64,000 nt of DNA from Bacteroidales bacterium (GCA_014860585.1 JACZJL010000098.1:1-64000); one strand, 5' to 3'; numbered from the stretch's first letter, positions 52,465 to 62,047 are shown. A program made the numbers and translations. Notes: generated from the sequence alone by a model not told the origin.

Positions 52465-53754
52465 TCAGGTTACAGCCAATATCTTTTTTGAATAGTTTTC
52501 AAACCATTTTTTTGATGTGATTTCCTCAAGCCGGCGGATTGCCTGATAAATCTCTTCATAAGTTGTGTAAATCGGAGTGATTCCAAACCGGATGTTATCG
52601 GGTGATCTGAAATCGGGAATAATTGCATGACTCCCGTCAGTTGGGTTGATCATAGCCTGGCAAATGCGGTAAGCCTCAGGGTGCTGCAACGAAACGTGAG
52701 AACCTCGTTCGAAATGATTTAACGGCGATCCAAATTGAAATCCTAATGGGATAAGAAAGTTTTTTGCCAGAAAAATCAGATAATCAGTTTGCTTGATGCT
52801 CTTTTCCCTTAATTTTTCCAATCCGGCAGCAAGAATGATATCCAGCCCCGGCTCAATAGCAGCCAGTGAGAGGATAGGAGGAGTTCCAACCATGAATTTT
52901 GCAATGCCTGCTGCGGGCTTGTAATGGTGATCAAACGCAAATGGCCGTTCATCACCAAACCAACCCCAGACAGGCGATATGAGTTGGTTATGCAACTTCC
53001 GGCTTACATAAAGAAACGCCGGTGAGCCAGGGCCACCGTTTAAATATTTATAGGTGCATCCCACAGCCATATCGGCGCCTGATGCCGACAAATGCAAAGG
53101 AACAGCTCCGGCAGCATGACTCAAATCCCAAATGATGAGCGCGCCATGGGAATGAGCCAGTTCATTCACTTTCTGCATGTCATACATAAACGCGCTTTTG
53201 AAAGCTACGTGCGACAAAACCACCAGCGCAGTGTTTTCGTCGATGACCGATGAAAGCGCTTCCAAGCTAACCCCAACCCCATTGTCCGATGGCGCAAGGA
53301 CCAACTCATATTCAGCCCCGAACTGGTGTATAATACTCTGAAGCACATACAAATCGGTCGGGAAATTCAATTCATCACTTACGATTTTAGTTCGGCCTTT
53401 TTGGCCTTTGATAGCAGCCCATGCCAGTTTGTACAAATTCATGGAGGTGGAGTCGCAGGCCATTACTTCGTCAGCATCAGCCCCAATGATCTTTGCAATT
53501 TTCCCGCTTATCACCTTCGGAAGATCATACCACCCCTCATTCCAACTACGAATCAACCTTTTACCCCATTGATTATCGACAGCCCCGGTAAGTAACTGCC
53601 GGGTAACAAGTGGCAATCTGCCCAGAGAGTTTCCATCCAGGTAAATCAATTCGCTATCCTGAATAAAAAACTGGTTACGAAACATCTTAAGTTCATCCAA
53701 CCGGTCCAGTTGTAAAGCAAATTCAGCATTTGCTTCAAAGGTAAAATCGTTCAT
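52465..53754 (-). CDS. kynU: Kynureninase
   Basis: A 429-residue PLP enzyme that cleaves kynurenine or 3-hydroxykynurenine to (hydroxy)anthranilate and alanine. It has 'IYLDGNSLGRLP', 'ACDSTSMNLYKLAWAA', 'IIWDLSHAAGAVPL' (Asp pairing with the PLP nitrogen), and the Schiff-base Lys in 'VGCTYKYLNGGPGSPAF'. Full length. No other kynurenine-pathway gene lies nearby. The upstream SGNH gene stop overlaps its start by 4 bp, so the two are translated from one transcript. Confidence 0.95.
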   Translation of the reverse strand: MNDFTFEANAEFALQLDRLDELKMFRNQFFIQDSELIYLDGNSLGRLPLVTRQLLTGAVDNQWGKRLIRSWNEGWYDLPKVISGKIAKIIGADADEVMACDSTSMNLYKLAWAAIKGQKGRTKIVSDELNFPTDLYVLQSIIHQFGAEYELVLAPSDNGVGVSLEALSSVIDENTALVVLSHVAFKSAFMYDMQKVNELAHSHGALIIWDLSHAAGAVPLHLSASGADMAVGCTYKYLNGGPGSPAFLYVSRKLHNQLISPVWGWFGDERPFAFDHHYKPAAGIAKFMVGTPPILSLAAIEPGLDIILAAGLEKLREKSIKQTDYLIFLAKNFLIPLGFQFGSPLNHFERGSHVSLQHPEAYRICQAMINPTDGSHAIIPDFRSPDNIRFGITPIYTTYEEIYQAIRRLEEITSKKWFENYSKKILAVT

Positions 53755-54455
53755 TCAGTTGATTTTTTTAAATTGACTATTGACTCCAAAATCGGGTGCA
53801 TTTTACTCACCCATTCCCGGTACATTTTACCCGATGGGTGCAGGCTGTCGCCGGCCAGAAGCGTTTTGTCACTGGAAGCCTTTCTTGAAATTGAGGTTAT
53901 TTCGATATAATGTGCCTCAGTTCTTCCGGATTCATCAAAATTTATCGCATTGAAAATATTGATCTCTTCACTGATTTTCTGCGGGTTCAGATTGGCAGCA
54001 AACGGTGTTACTCCATAATCAGGGATTGACAGGACAATTACTCTCTTAGCGTTATGGCCGGCAAAGACAACTGCTTGTTGCAGCAGTTCCCTGAACTCAA
54101 GACGGTATTGTGTTTTATCCAAACCGCGGTATTGATTGTTTACGCCTATTAATAAAGTGACTAAATCAAAAGTCCCTTCGGGAATAGAATCGGCAATCGC
54201 ATTGATCAGCTGCGAGGTAGTCCAGCCTGTTTTGGCTAAAATATTGGTTTCGATCTGAAATTGACTACCGGCTTCCAAAGTTAAAGCGAGCTGCGCAGGA
54301 AAAGTCTCTTCCATACCAACTCCTTCTCCGATGGTGTAAGAATCTCCAAGTGCAAGGAAGCGGAATGCTAAAGGTGCCTCACTTACTTCTCCTTTGTTCT
54401 GACAGGAATACATAAGAAACAGGATTAGTGCAGGCAAAAAGATCAGGTTTTTCAT
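53751..54455 (-). CDS. SGNH/GDSL-family esterase lipoprotein
   Basis: A 234-residue SGNH hydrolase. A lipobox 'LFLMYSC' with Cys18 anchors it to the envelope. Catalytic Ser is in 'FLALGDSYTIGEG', the oxyanion Gly/Asn in 'LLIGVNNQYRG', and Asp/His in 'DSLHPSGKMYREW'. It would cut an acetyl or acyl ester on an unknown substrate. A TTG at 54491 would add twelve residues; the ATG at 54455 gives a proper lipoprotein leader. Overlaps kynU by 4 bp. Confidence 0.88.
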   Translation of the reverse strand: MKNLIFLPALILFLMYSCQNKGEVSEAPLAFRFLALGDSYTIGEGVGMEETFPAQLALTLEAGSQFQIETNILAKTGWTTSQLINAIADSIPEGTFDLVTLLIGVNNQYRGLDKTQYRLEFRELLQQAVVFAGHNAKRVIVLSIPDYGVTPFAANLNPQKISEEINIFNAINFDESGRTEAHYIEITSISRKASSDKTLLAGDSLHPSGKMYREWVSKMHPILESIVNLKKSTE

Positions 54456-54537
54456 GATAAAATGGTTTGTTTTATTAGTACCAAAATTCAATATCTCTCA
54501 TAAAGAATAGAAAAAGTGAGGCAATGGTTTGGATCAG

Positions 54538-55947
54538 TTATTCCATCCGTACAATTTTAGGGTAAAATAGCGCCAAAACATTCACCAGGTCTTTTTGCGC
54601 CTCCATCACCTGATGGATATCTTTGTAGGATGCCGGTGATTCATCCAGTGCACCACCGATAAGTTCCACATCGTGCTGCTTCAGCACCATCTTCAGTTTT
54701 TCAGTCGTAAAAAGTGATTTTGCTCTCCTGCGTGAGTATAACCTTCCGGCGCCATGCGATGCAGAGTTGAGCGAGTCTTCGTTTCCTTTCCCTGAAACGA
54801 TAAAAGCCGGGGACACCATATTCCCGGGAATGACACCGACATCGCCTATGTTGGCCGGGGTAGCCCCTTTCCGATGGATGATCAGCGACTTGCCGTCGGA
54901 TAGTTTTTCTTTCAAGGCAAAATTATGATGGTTTTCAACGACTTTTATCGGATGGCTGCCCAACGCTTTTGACAGCTTTTGATGGATAATCCGGTGATTG
55001 GCGGCGGAGTAATCGCCGGCCAGCGTCATCGCCTGCCAGTACTCCTGCCCTTCCTCTGATTCCAGATCGAGCCAGGCCAGCAAAGCTCCTTCTCCGGTAA
55101 TACCCAGTTTTTGACGCGCTAAAGTGGTGTAATGTTTGGCAATAGCCGAACCGAAATTGCGCGAACCTGAGTGGGACATGATGGCAAAGTACTCTCCCGT
55201 TGGTAACCCAAGTTCACTGGTTGGCTCATTCACCACCACATAGCCCACATCCACAAAGTGATTGCCGTGACCTGAAGTACCCAGCTGACTGTAAAAAGTC
55301 TTTTGTAAATCTTTCAGAAACTTTATCTCCCTAAACTCCTTCCTTTCCATCAACTCATGACTTCCTATATCGTTGAACTCAGCAAGGCCAAAGCGGGTAT
55401 GTTCTATCAGGATTTTTTTCAGGTTTTCGCGATGGGTTTCAAGCAGCTGTGGCGACTCAGGGTAAACTGACAAACACATTCTGCAACCGATATCCATTCC
55501 CACGCCATAAGGCATCACAGCATTGTAGGCAGCCACCACGCCGCCAATGGGCAGGCCATAGCCAAGATGCGCGTCAGCCATCAAAGCCCCTTTCACAGTT
55601 ACAGGCAGTTTCATGGCTACGTACATTTGCTGGAGGGTTTCCGGATCAATCTGGTCTTCGCCATAAATCTTAAATTCGGTGGCAATGGTTTTACGTTTAA
55701 GCGATTTTGATGTGGATTTTTCAGATTTCGCTTCTGATCGCCGCAAAAGTGTAACCAATTCTCCAAAATGCTCGTGATCAGCAAACTTTGCCGGATCGAG
55801 CATCAACTCCTCCAACAGTCCGAGCACTTTCTGTTTATCTTCACGCCGGTAATACTTTTCGATCAACTGACCGGCCAGTTTCACAGCTTTCTCATCCGTT
55901 AACCCGATCTTTTTCAGCTCTCTCGCCCTGATCTTCAGTTTTTTCAT
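54538..55947 (-). CDS. rtcB: RtcB-family RNA ligase
   Basis: A 469-residue RtcB protein that joins 2',3'-cyclic-phosphate or 3'-phosphate RNA ends to 5'-OH ends, using Mn2+ and GTP. It has 'MADAHLGYGLPIGGVVA' and 'VGMDIGCRMCLS' (metal Cys), 'GTSGHGNHFVDVGY', 'SHSGSRNFGSAIAKH' and 'IIHRKGATPANIGDVGVIPG' with the guanylated His. The N-terminal 90 residues are a helical extension ('GLTDEKAVKLAGQLIEKYYR') that standard RtcB lacks; this fits the longer bacterial RtcB2-like branch. A TATTTTTG box (55965-55972) precedes the start. Confidence 0.93.
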   Translation of the reverse strand: MKKLKIRARELKKIGLTDEKAVKLAGQLIEKYYRREDKQKVLGLLEELMLDPAKFADHEHFGELVTLLRRSEAKSEKSTSKSLKRKTIATEFKIYGEDQIDPETLQQMYVAMKLPVTVKGALMADAHLGYGLPIGGVVAAYNAVMPYGVGMDIGCRMCLSVYPESPQLLETHRENLKKILIEHTRFGLAEFNDIGSHELMERKEFREIKFLKDLQKTFYSQLGTSGHGNHFVDVGYVVVNEPTSELGLPTGEYFAIMSHSGSRNFGSAIAKHYTTLARQKLGITGEGALLAWLDLESEEGQEYWQAMTLAGDYSAANHRIIHQKLSKALGSHPIKVVENHHNFALKEKLSDGKSLIIHRKGATPANIGDVGVIPGNMVSPAFIVSGKGNEDSLNSASHGAGRLYSRRRAKSLFTTEKLKMVLKQHDVELIGGALDESPASYKDIHQVMEAQKDLVNVLALFYPKIVRME

Positions 55948-55964
55948 TGTATTAGTTTGCGGGT

Positions 55965-55972
55965 CAAAAATA
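55965..55972 (-). promoter_or_regulatory. -7 element (TATTTTTG) of rtcB
   Basis: TATTTTTG followed by ACCCGC on the minus strand, 17 bp before the rtcB ATG. Confidence 0.55.
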
Positions 55973-56070
55973 GTGTTTAAGATATTATGAAGACGAAATA
56001 AATAAGGAGGAGTTCTATTGATGCAGCCATTTTTAAAAAACCGGAAAATTGCCGGGATTGCTTTTCCATG

Positions 56071-56355
56071 GCAGGCTTGGGCCTGTCAAGATAGCCCGGA
56101 CAAGGCTCTGCCTCGTCCGAACCCATGTTCAGCTTAGGCTCCAGCCTAAGCTGCATCTTTTTCTGCAGGCTCCTGCCTGCATTTCTGATTGTCAGGGTTT
56201 GAACTCAAAATGAATTGGCTGATTCTTTTTGCTTCCCACCGGAAAAGCGAAACCTTATCCATTTTCCAATCCTTAATAGAAAGGGTACCCGAATGAAAAT
56301 CAATAAGCTTATTGAATAGCCCTGACAGTCCCGCACGTGCAGGACTGTCAGGGCT
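56071..56355. repeat. Cluster of five different palindromes
   Basis: Five inverted repeats follow one another in 285 bp: CAGGC-TTGG-GCCTG (56072-56085); CGGACaAGGC/GCCTcGTCCG (56097-56119); CAGCTTAGGCT/AGCCTAAGCTG, perfect 11 bp (56130-56153); TGCAGGC/GCCTGCA (56164-56181); and AGCCCTGACAGTCC with its perfect 14-bp complement (56318-56355). They differ in sequence yet several share AGGCT/GCCT. The 473-bp rtcB to tRNA-Phe gap holds no gene. Confidence 0.75.
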
Positions 56356-56410
56356 CGATGATAGATTGTTCGCGAAAAGTTTTATCCAGAAATCCATCCG
56401 GAATTCAACG

Positions 56411-56445
56411 AAAAAGCCCGCAAGCAATAAACTTACAGGCTTTTT

Positions 56446-56446
<1 letters not shown>
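56411..56446 (-). terminator. Terminator of tRNA-Phe
   Basis: On the minus strand AAAAAAGCCTGTAAG pairs with CTTGCGGGCTTTTT; it directly follows the tRNA 3' end. Confidence 0.75.
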
Positions 56447-56521
<75 letters not shown>

Positions 56522-56538
56522 TCATGATTTTCGAGCAG

Positions 56539-56567
56539 CAAAAATAACCTCTTTTTGAATATCCCAA
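56539..56567 (-). promoter_or_regulatory. Promoter of tRNA-Phe (TTG-N18-TATTTTTG)
   Basis: TTG (56567-56565) and TATTTTTG (56546-56539) on the minus strand, 18-bp spacer, with the -7 box ending 18 bp before the tRNA 5' end: a well-placed Bacteroidota promoter. Confidence 0.75.
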
Positions 56568-56586
56568 GAATTTTTTTTCATCTTTG

Positions 56587-56618
56587 TTGAAATTTAAACA
56601 AAGTATAAATTAAATTTG
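56587..56618 (+). promoter_or_regulatory. Promoter of coaX operon (TTG-N21-TAAATTTG)
   Basis: TTG 56587-56589 and TAAATTTG 56611-56618 with a 21-bp spacer and the C-rich tail CCAGC; the coaX ATG is 31 bp further. Confidence 0.7.
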
Positions 56619-56649
56619 CCAGCAGAATGAATCAGATGATCCTTTAAAC

Positions 56650-57426
56650 ATGACGAATTCCGGTACCCAGCTTGATTTACTTTCAGCATCACGGCTAATA
56701 ATTGACTTTGGTAATACTTTTACCAAGACGGCTGTTTTTCGGGAAAACAAACTTTTAGAATTACTCACCGGTCCAATCATCTCTGTAGGGGAACTTGAAT
56801 CATTGAAAACCAAATACAACCCGCAACATGCCATCATTGCCAGCGTCATTGACATTCCTGAAGGTGTAATCAATTATTTGCACAAAACATTTCATCTCAT
56901 TCAACTCGACCAACACACACCAATACCTATCAGCAACCGATACAAAACACCTGACACACTTGGCAGTGACCGCCTTGCCATGGTTGTAGCTGCAAACAGC
57001 CTTTTTCCCGGGAAAAACTGCCTTGTAATCGGCGCCGGAACCTGCATCACCTATGATTTTATTGATCACTCGGCAACCTATTACGGAGGCGCCATTTCAC
57101 CCGGAATTTCACTGCGTTTTAAGGCGTTGCATAATTTCACCGGCAAGCTGCCGTTTGTTAGTTTCAACGAAAATGCAGAGAATGCAGAAATTACCGGAAC
57201 TACCACTGAACAATCAATCCTATCAGGTGTGCTCATCGGGTCAACAACCGAAATTGACGGCACAATTGACAAATACAGAGCACTTTACCAAGGATTACAG
57301 GTGATGCTGACTGGCGGAGATATGAATTATTTTAAGAAAACGTTAAAAAATCGCATCTTTGCAGCCTCAAATTTGGTACTTACCGGATTAAATGTAATAT
57401 TAGATTTTAATGTCAAAAAACAATAG
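56650..57426 (+). CDS. coaX: Type III pantothenate kinase
   Basis: A 258-residue CoaX that phosphorylates pantothenate, the first step of CoA synthesis. It belongs to the ASKHA fold: 'LIIDFGNTFTKTAVF' (phosphate 1), 'PDTLGSDRLAMVVAANSLFP', 'CLVIGAGTCITYDFID' (phosphate 2, Asp) and 'YYGGAISPGISLRFKALH'. This feedback-resistant type is the usual one in Bacteroidota. First gene of a co-directional run to the right edge. It overlaps the next gene by 17 bp, suggesting coupled translation. Confidence 0.95.
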   Translation: MTNSGTQLDLLSASRLIIDFGNTFTKTAVFRENKLLELLTGPIISVGELESLKTKYNPQHAIIASVIDIPEGVINYLHKTFHLIQLDQHTPIPISNRYKTPDTLGSDRLAMVVAANSLFPGKNCLVIGAGTCITYDFIDHSATYYGGAISPGISLRFKALHNFTGKLPFVSFNENAENAEITGTTTEQSILSGVLIGSTTEIDGTIDKYRALYQGLQVMLTGGDMNYFKKTLKNRIFAASNLVLTGLNVILDFNVKKQ

Positions 57427-58702
57427 GTTAGCTTTAGTTGGCAGTTTGTTATGCGTGATGCTCAGTCTGATAAACTCCGTTGGATTTTCTCAGGCCTCTG
57501 TCAACTCTCCTTACTCCAGGTTTGGAATGGGAGATTTGGCCACCCGAAAAGCCACCTACAACTTTTCGATGGGAGGTGTGGCCAATGCCATCTACAGCCC
57601 ACAATATGTTAACCCTTTTAATCCGGCCGCCAATGCCGGTATTGATACACTTTCATTTATTTTTTCCGGTGGCCTGATCAGTAAATTTGGTACATTATCC
57701 ACCGAAAACGGATCCAGCCCGTCTAATTTTGCCTCCCTTGGCTATCTTCTTTTTGGATTTCCTGTAACAAGGTACATCAAATCTTCCATCGGGCTGACTC
57801 CTTACAGCAATGTTGGATACAAGGTTATTGCATCTGAAATAGTTCCTGAAGTTGGTAAAACTGACTACTATTTTGAAGGTTCCGGCGGATCAAACGAATT
57901 TTTTCTTAGCACTTCGATTGAGCCGATAAAAAACTTATCTGTTGGGGTAAAGGCGAGTTACTTATTTGGAAAATCTCAACGGTCACAAGTTGTCTTTTTC
58001 CCCGACTCCGTTGGTTACATCAATACCCGTATTGATAACCAGGTTGACCTGGGTGATTTTTATTTTGATTTTGGAGCGCAGTTTCATAAACCCCTAAGCA
58101 ATGGAATGACGTTAGGGTTTGGTGGTATCTATGCCCCCTCCCAGAAAATTAAATCGATCCGTAATTATATTTCAAGGGCTTACTTTCCAACAGCCATAGG
58201 TGTGGAGTCCTACCGGGATACCATCGAAATGCAGCTTGACACCAAAGGATCGGTGACCATACCAGATAAATATGGGGTTGGGTTGATGTTAAAAAACAAA
58301 GACAAATGGTTGGTTGCCGCAGACTTTAACTGGCAGTATTGGAGCAAATTTGAAGCCTTTGGAGTCAAAGATTCTCTTACCAACACCTTTCAGTTTTCGA
58401 TGGGCGGTGAATACCTGCCAAGCGACAGATCAATTGATACATACTGGAAAAAGATAAAATACAGGGCAGGTTTTAATTTTAACCAAACCTATCTGAATCT
58501 GCAAAACACACAGATTAATGAGTTTGGTATCAGTTTTGGAATGGGATTGCCAATTCCTCGTTCTTTCTCAACACTGAATCTTGGGTTTGAACTGGGCAGG
58601 CGGGGAACAACAACTTCCAACCTGATCCAGGAGAACTATATTAAAATCAATGTTGGTGTGTCTATCTGGGAAAGATGGTTCGTTAAAAAAAGATATTATT
58701 AA
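57410..58702 (+). CDS. Outer-membrane beta-barrel protein
   Basis: A 430-residue protein with a signal peptide ('CVMLSLINSVGFSQA', cleavage near residue 30) and 'NSPYSRFGMGDLATRKATYN' at the mature N terminus, a phrase common in Bacteroidota barrel proteins. Strands alternate through the chain ('SIGLTPYSNVGYKV', 'VGVKASYLFGKSQ', 'WLVAADFNWQYWSKF', 'AGFNFNQTYLNLQN', 'TLNLGFELGRRG'). FadL/PorV-like barrels look like this, but no fatty-acid motif is evident. Start overlaps coaX; the gene seems part of an envelope-assembly operon. Confidence 0.82.
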   Translation: MSKNNRLALVGSLLCVMLSLINSVGFSQASVNSPYSRFGMGDLATRKATYNFSMGGVANAIYSPQYVNPFNPAANAGIDTLSFIFSGGLISKFGTLSTENGSSPSNFASLGYLLFGFPVTRYIKSSIGLTPYSNVGYKVIASEIVPEVGKTDYYFEGSGGSNEFFLSTSIEPIKNLSVGVKASYLFGKSQRSQVVFFPDSVGYINTRIDNQVDLGDFYFDFGAQFHKPLSNGMTLGFGGIYAPSQKIKSIRNYISRAYFPTAIGVESYRDTIEMQLDTKGSVTIPDKYGVGLMLKNKDKWLVAADFNWQYWSKFEAFGVKDSLTNTFQFSMGGEYLPSDRSIDTYWKKIKYRAGFNFNQTYLNLQNTQINEFGISFGMGLPIPRSFSTLNLGFELGRRGTTTSNLIQENYIKINVGVSIWERWFVKKRYY

Positions 58703-58754
58703 TCATCTCATTGTAAAATCAGAACAAGAATAACAACTAAACTATCATATCAAA

Positions 58755-60155
58755 ATGAAAACAAAAATCAAATTATCGGCAATCGGATTCTTTTTATTCT
58801 TTTTCATCGGCAATCAAATTGTCGCTGAAAATAATGTAAAAAGTAAAACAGAAACTTTCAACGCCAGTAATTTACTGCAACAGGAGCCTGGTAAATATGG
58901 CGATGATAGTGCTACTTGTATTATTAACCTGTCGCTGTATCGCGAGTTTTACAAACAATGGAGAGCGAGCAACTATGCCAGCAAAGCAGTTTATGATGCT
59001 ATTGGTCCATGGCGCTGGGTATTTTTCAATTGCCCTATGGCATCGCAAAATACCTATCTTGACGGCTCCAATATGATTGAGTATTTTATGAAGAAAGAAA
59101 AATCGGAAGAGTTGAAGAATAAATATGTTGACACTTTGCTCATGATTTACGATCAGCGAATTAACTATTTCGGCCGCGAAGGTTATGTACTTGGACGCAA
59201 AGGCTCTGACCTGATCAAATACCGTCCGGATGATTATCAGGCAGCCTACGAAATCTTTAAAAGATCTGTTGAATTGCAGGGAAATGAATCCGAATCATTT
59301 GTACTAGCCTATTATTTTCGTTCAATTACCAGTATGATAGATGCAGGTAAGCTCGAAAAAGGGACAATTGTTGAAGCTTATGATCATTTGAGTCAGATCG
59401 TTGATCACAACATTAAAGCCAGCAAAAACGATCCTGAGGCTCTTGCATCTTGGGAAAATGTAAAAGGAAACATAGAAGTGTCATTCGAACCCTATGCTAC
59501 CTGCGAGGACCTCATTGAGATTTATGGTGCAAAATATAATGAAAACCCAAATGATGCTGAATTGCTGAAAAAAATCACCTCAATGCTCGACAGTAAAAAC
59601 TGTACCGATTCGCAACTATTTTTCGATGCCTCAGTGAAATTGAACGAAATTGAGCCATCTCCCAATTCCAGCTTGATGATCGGCAAGATGCTCATCAAAA
59701 AGGACATGCTCACTGATTGTATTCCTTACCTTGAAGATGCCCTCAAAATTGACAATGACGACACGAAAGCCGACATTTTCCTGATGATGTCAAATGTTTA
59801 TCGCCAGTTGAAAAACTATCCTGTAGCCCGCAAGTATGCTCTTCAGGTTTTAGACCTGAAACCCAACAACGGTCATGCTTATCTTACAATTGGCGATATG
59901 TATGCATCAAGTGCTCCTGATTGTGGCGATAACGATTTGACAAGAAAAGTGGCCTACTGGGCAGCGGTTGATAAATACATCCGTGCCAGACAGGTTGACC
60001 CTGAAATTGCTGACATAGCTCAAAGCCGTATTTCCACCTACTCCCAGCAATTCCCAAACTCTGAAACGGTATTCTTTTACGATCTCAAAGAAGGCGATGA
60101 ATACACGGTTGAATGCTGGATAAATGAAAAAACAAAGGTCAGGGCATTGAAATAA
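58755..60155 (+). CDS. Exported TPR protein
   Basis: A 466-residue protein with a signal peptide (about 1-24, 'FFLFFFIGNQIVAEN'). TPR motifs are clearest at about 285-410 ('IPYLEDALKIDNDDTKADIF', 'ARKYALQVLDLKPNNGHAYL', 'AAVDKYIRARQVDPEIADIA'). The N-terminal part (about 45-280) has a helical repeat with 'FYKQWRASNYASKAVYDAIG'. It would act as a periplasmic scaffold, perhaps for the barrel protein before it or for LptC after it; this is inferred from position. 52 bp after the previous gene. Confidence 0.82.
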   Translation: MKTKIKLSAIGFFLFFFIGNQIVAENNVKSKTETFNASNLLQQEPGKYGDDSATCIINLSLYREFYKQWRASNYASKAVYDAIGPWRWVFFNCPMASQNTYLDGSNMIEYFMKKEKSEELKNKYVDTLLMIYDQRINYFGREGYVLGRKGSDLIKYRPDDYQAAYEIFKRSVELQGNESESFVLAYYFRSITSMIDAGKLEKGTIVEAYDHLSQIVDHNIKASKNDPEALASWENVKGNIEVSFEPYATCEDLIEIYGAKYNENPNDAELLKKITSMLDSKNCTDSQLFFDASVKLNEIEPSPNSSLMIGKMLIKKDMLTDCIPYLEDALKIDNDDTKADIFLMMSNVYRQLKNYPVARKYALQVLDLKPNNGHAYLTIGDMYASSAPDCGDNDLTRKVAYWAAVDKYIRARQVDPEIADIAQSRISTYSQQFPNSETVFFYDLKEGDEYTVECWINEKTKVRALK

Positions 60156-60179
60156 TGTGCCAAAAGGACCTCGAAGCGT

Positions 60180-60770
60180 TTGTTAAATGTGAACCATCAA
60201 CTCTCCAATATCAGAATAACATTTCAAAAGATCATTGCTGCAGCATTTGTTGCAGCAATGATCTTTTCATGTAAAAACGACATGAAAACGATCTCTTCAT
60301 TTACAATCGAGGAGAATCCTCCTGCTGAAACAGCAAAGATGGTTGAAGTGCTTTACAGCGATTCAGGAAAGGTACTCATCAGGCTCGAAGCCAAAAAGTT
60401 AAACCGATTTTCTACAGACGACCCATACATTGAATTCCCTGAAGGGTTAAACCTTTATTTTTTTGACTCACTGATGAACGTAAAAACAACCCTGAGCGCT
60501 AATTATGGCATTAGTTATGAAAAAACAAAGATTATGGAGGTTAAAAACGACGTGGTGATAAACGATTTTGAAAAGAAAGAAATGCTGAATACTGAGCATT
60601 TGATCTGGGATCAGCGACAACAGAAAATCTACTCCAATGTATTTGTCAAAAGAACAAGCCCTGACGGTGTGCTTTATGGTGACGGCTTTGATGCTGACGA
60701 AAGCCTGAAATCATACACTCTGAGGAATCCAAGAGGAATTTTTACCATTAAAGAAAATGAACCTGAATAA
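60180..60770 (+). CDS. lptC: LPS-export periplasmic protein LptC
   Basis: A 196-residue LptC-family protein. A hydrophobic leader ends in 'MIFSC' with Cys31, so it may be lipidated rather than membrane-spanning. The rest is the beta-jellyroll: 'IRLEAKKLNRFSTDDPYIEF', 'TTLSANYGISYEKTKIMEVK', 'NDVVINDFEKKEMLNTEHLI' and 'PDGVLYGDGFDADESLKSYT'. It would carry LPS from LptBFG to LptA. The frame begins with TTG (60180) and has no ATG before the leader; GTG at 60189 is the alternative. Its stop overlaps the next ATG by 1 bp. Confidence 0.9.
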   Translation: MLNVNHQLSNIRITFQKIIAAAFVAAMIFSCKNDMKTISSFTIEENPPAETAKMVEVLYSDSGKVLIRLEAKKLNRFSTDDPYIEFPEGLNLYFFDSLMNVKTTLSANYGISYEKTKIMEVKNDVVINDFEKKEMLNTEHLIWDQRQQKIYSNVFVKRTSPDGVLYGDGFDADESLKSYTLRNPRGIFTIKENEPE

Positions 60771-62047
60771 TGAATGATTATGCCTTTATTATTGGAGCTC
60801 TGCTGCTTTCAGCTTTTTTTTCAGGTATGGAGATTGCATTCATTACTGCCAACCGTTTAAAAATTGAGGTGGACAAGAGCAATGGAATCCTGCCTGCTAG
60901 CATACTTTCAACTTTTATCCGTATTCCTTCAAAGTTTATCGGAGCCATGCTGCTGGGCAACAATATCGCTTTGGTAGTGTATGGCATTTTCATGGCAAGA
61001 ATACTCGAAGCGCCACTGATCAACTTTTTACCCCTATTTTTAAAATCCGAATTTTCAATCCTGCTTTTTCAAACTATCATAGCAACCCTCATTGTTCTTT
61101 TTATTGCTGAATTTATCCCAAAAGTACTTTTCAGGATTAACTCCAACCAGATACTCTATGTTTTTGCCATTCCAGTTGCAATTTTCTATTACCTCTTCTA
61201 CCCTGTAATTCATCTCTTTATCGGATTTTCTGAATTGGTTCTCAAGAGTTTCATCAAAATCAAGTTTTCACGGGAACACCTGGTCTTTAGTGTTATTGAT
61301 CTGGACCACTACCTTAAGGAATTCTCAAAGGATTACGACAGTACCCAGGAAGTGAAGCAGGAAATCCAGATGTTTCAGAATGCGATTGATTTCCGCAGTG
61401 TTAAACTGAGGGAATGCATGGTTCCCCGTACCGAAATAATAGCGCTTGAGGAAAATGACAGCGTTAGCAGGCTGCGCGATTCATTCATCACCTCAGGGCA
61501 TTCCAAAATCCCGATTTACCGGGATTCGATTGATAATATTATTGGTTACACGCACTCGGCTGATATGTTTAAAAATCCTCATTCCATAAAATCAATCATG
61601 CGGAGTATTATTGTTGTGCCCGAGGCTATGCTGGCCAATACGGTGCTTTCAACTTTTATTCAGGAAAATAAAAGCATTGCGGTAGTAGTGGATGAATTTG
61701 GGGGTACGTCAGGGCTGGTCACCATGGAGGATGTTATCGAAGAAATCTTCGGCGAAATAGACGATGAATTTGATGTAGAAGAACTCACCGAAAACCGGAT
61801 CAGTCAAAATGAATATATTTTCTCGGCAAGGCTCGAAATTGATTACCTGAATGAACAGTATTCATTAAATCTTCCCGAATCAGAAGAATATGAAACCTTA
61901 GCCGGACTAATTATTTACTACCATCAAAGTATCCCTGAACTTAACGATATTATCCACATTAACAATCTGGAATTCAATATACTCGAAGCAAAGGAAAACC
62001 GGATTGAAACCATAAAACTCATCGTTAAGAGTGATAGTGAAAACTAA
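60770..62047 (+). CDS. CNNM/HlyC-CorC family membrane protein
   Basis: A 425-residue hemolysin/CorC family protein. The DUF21/CNNM domain (about 1-185) has four hydrophobic segments, first 'IGALLLSAFFSGMEIAFITA'. Two CBS domains (about 205-330, 'VKLRECMVPRTEIIALEEND' and 'VDEFGGTSGLVTMEDVIEEI') and a C-terminal CorC_HlyC domain (about 345-425) follow. Family members are linked to Mg2+/Co2+ export. In Bacteroidota the gene often sits next to lptC and a PpiD-like foldase, as here. The start ATG overlaps the lptC stop. Confidence 0.9.
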   Translation: MNDYAFIIGALLLSAFFSGMEIAFITANRLKIEVDKSNGILPASILSTFIRIPSKFIGAMLLGNNIALVVYGIFMARILEAPLINFLPLFLKSEFSILLFQTIIATLIVLFIAEFIPKVLFRINSNQILYVFAIPVAIFYYLFYPVIHLFIGFSELVLKSFIKIKFSREHLVFSVIDLDHYLKEFSKDYDSTQEVKQEIQMFQNAIDFRSVKLRECMVPRTEIIALEENDSVSRLRDSFITSGHSKIPIYRDSIDNIIGYTHSADMFKNPHSIKSIMRSIIVVPEAMLANTVLSTFIQENKSIAVVVDEFGGTSGLVTMEDVIEEIFGEIDDEFDVEELTENRISQNEYIFSARLEIDYLNEQYSLNLPESEEYETLAGLIIYYHQSIPELNDIIHINNLEFNILEAKENRIETIKLIVKSDSEN

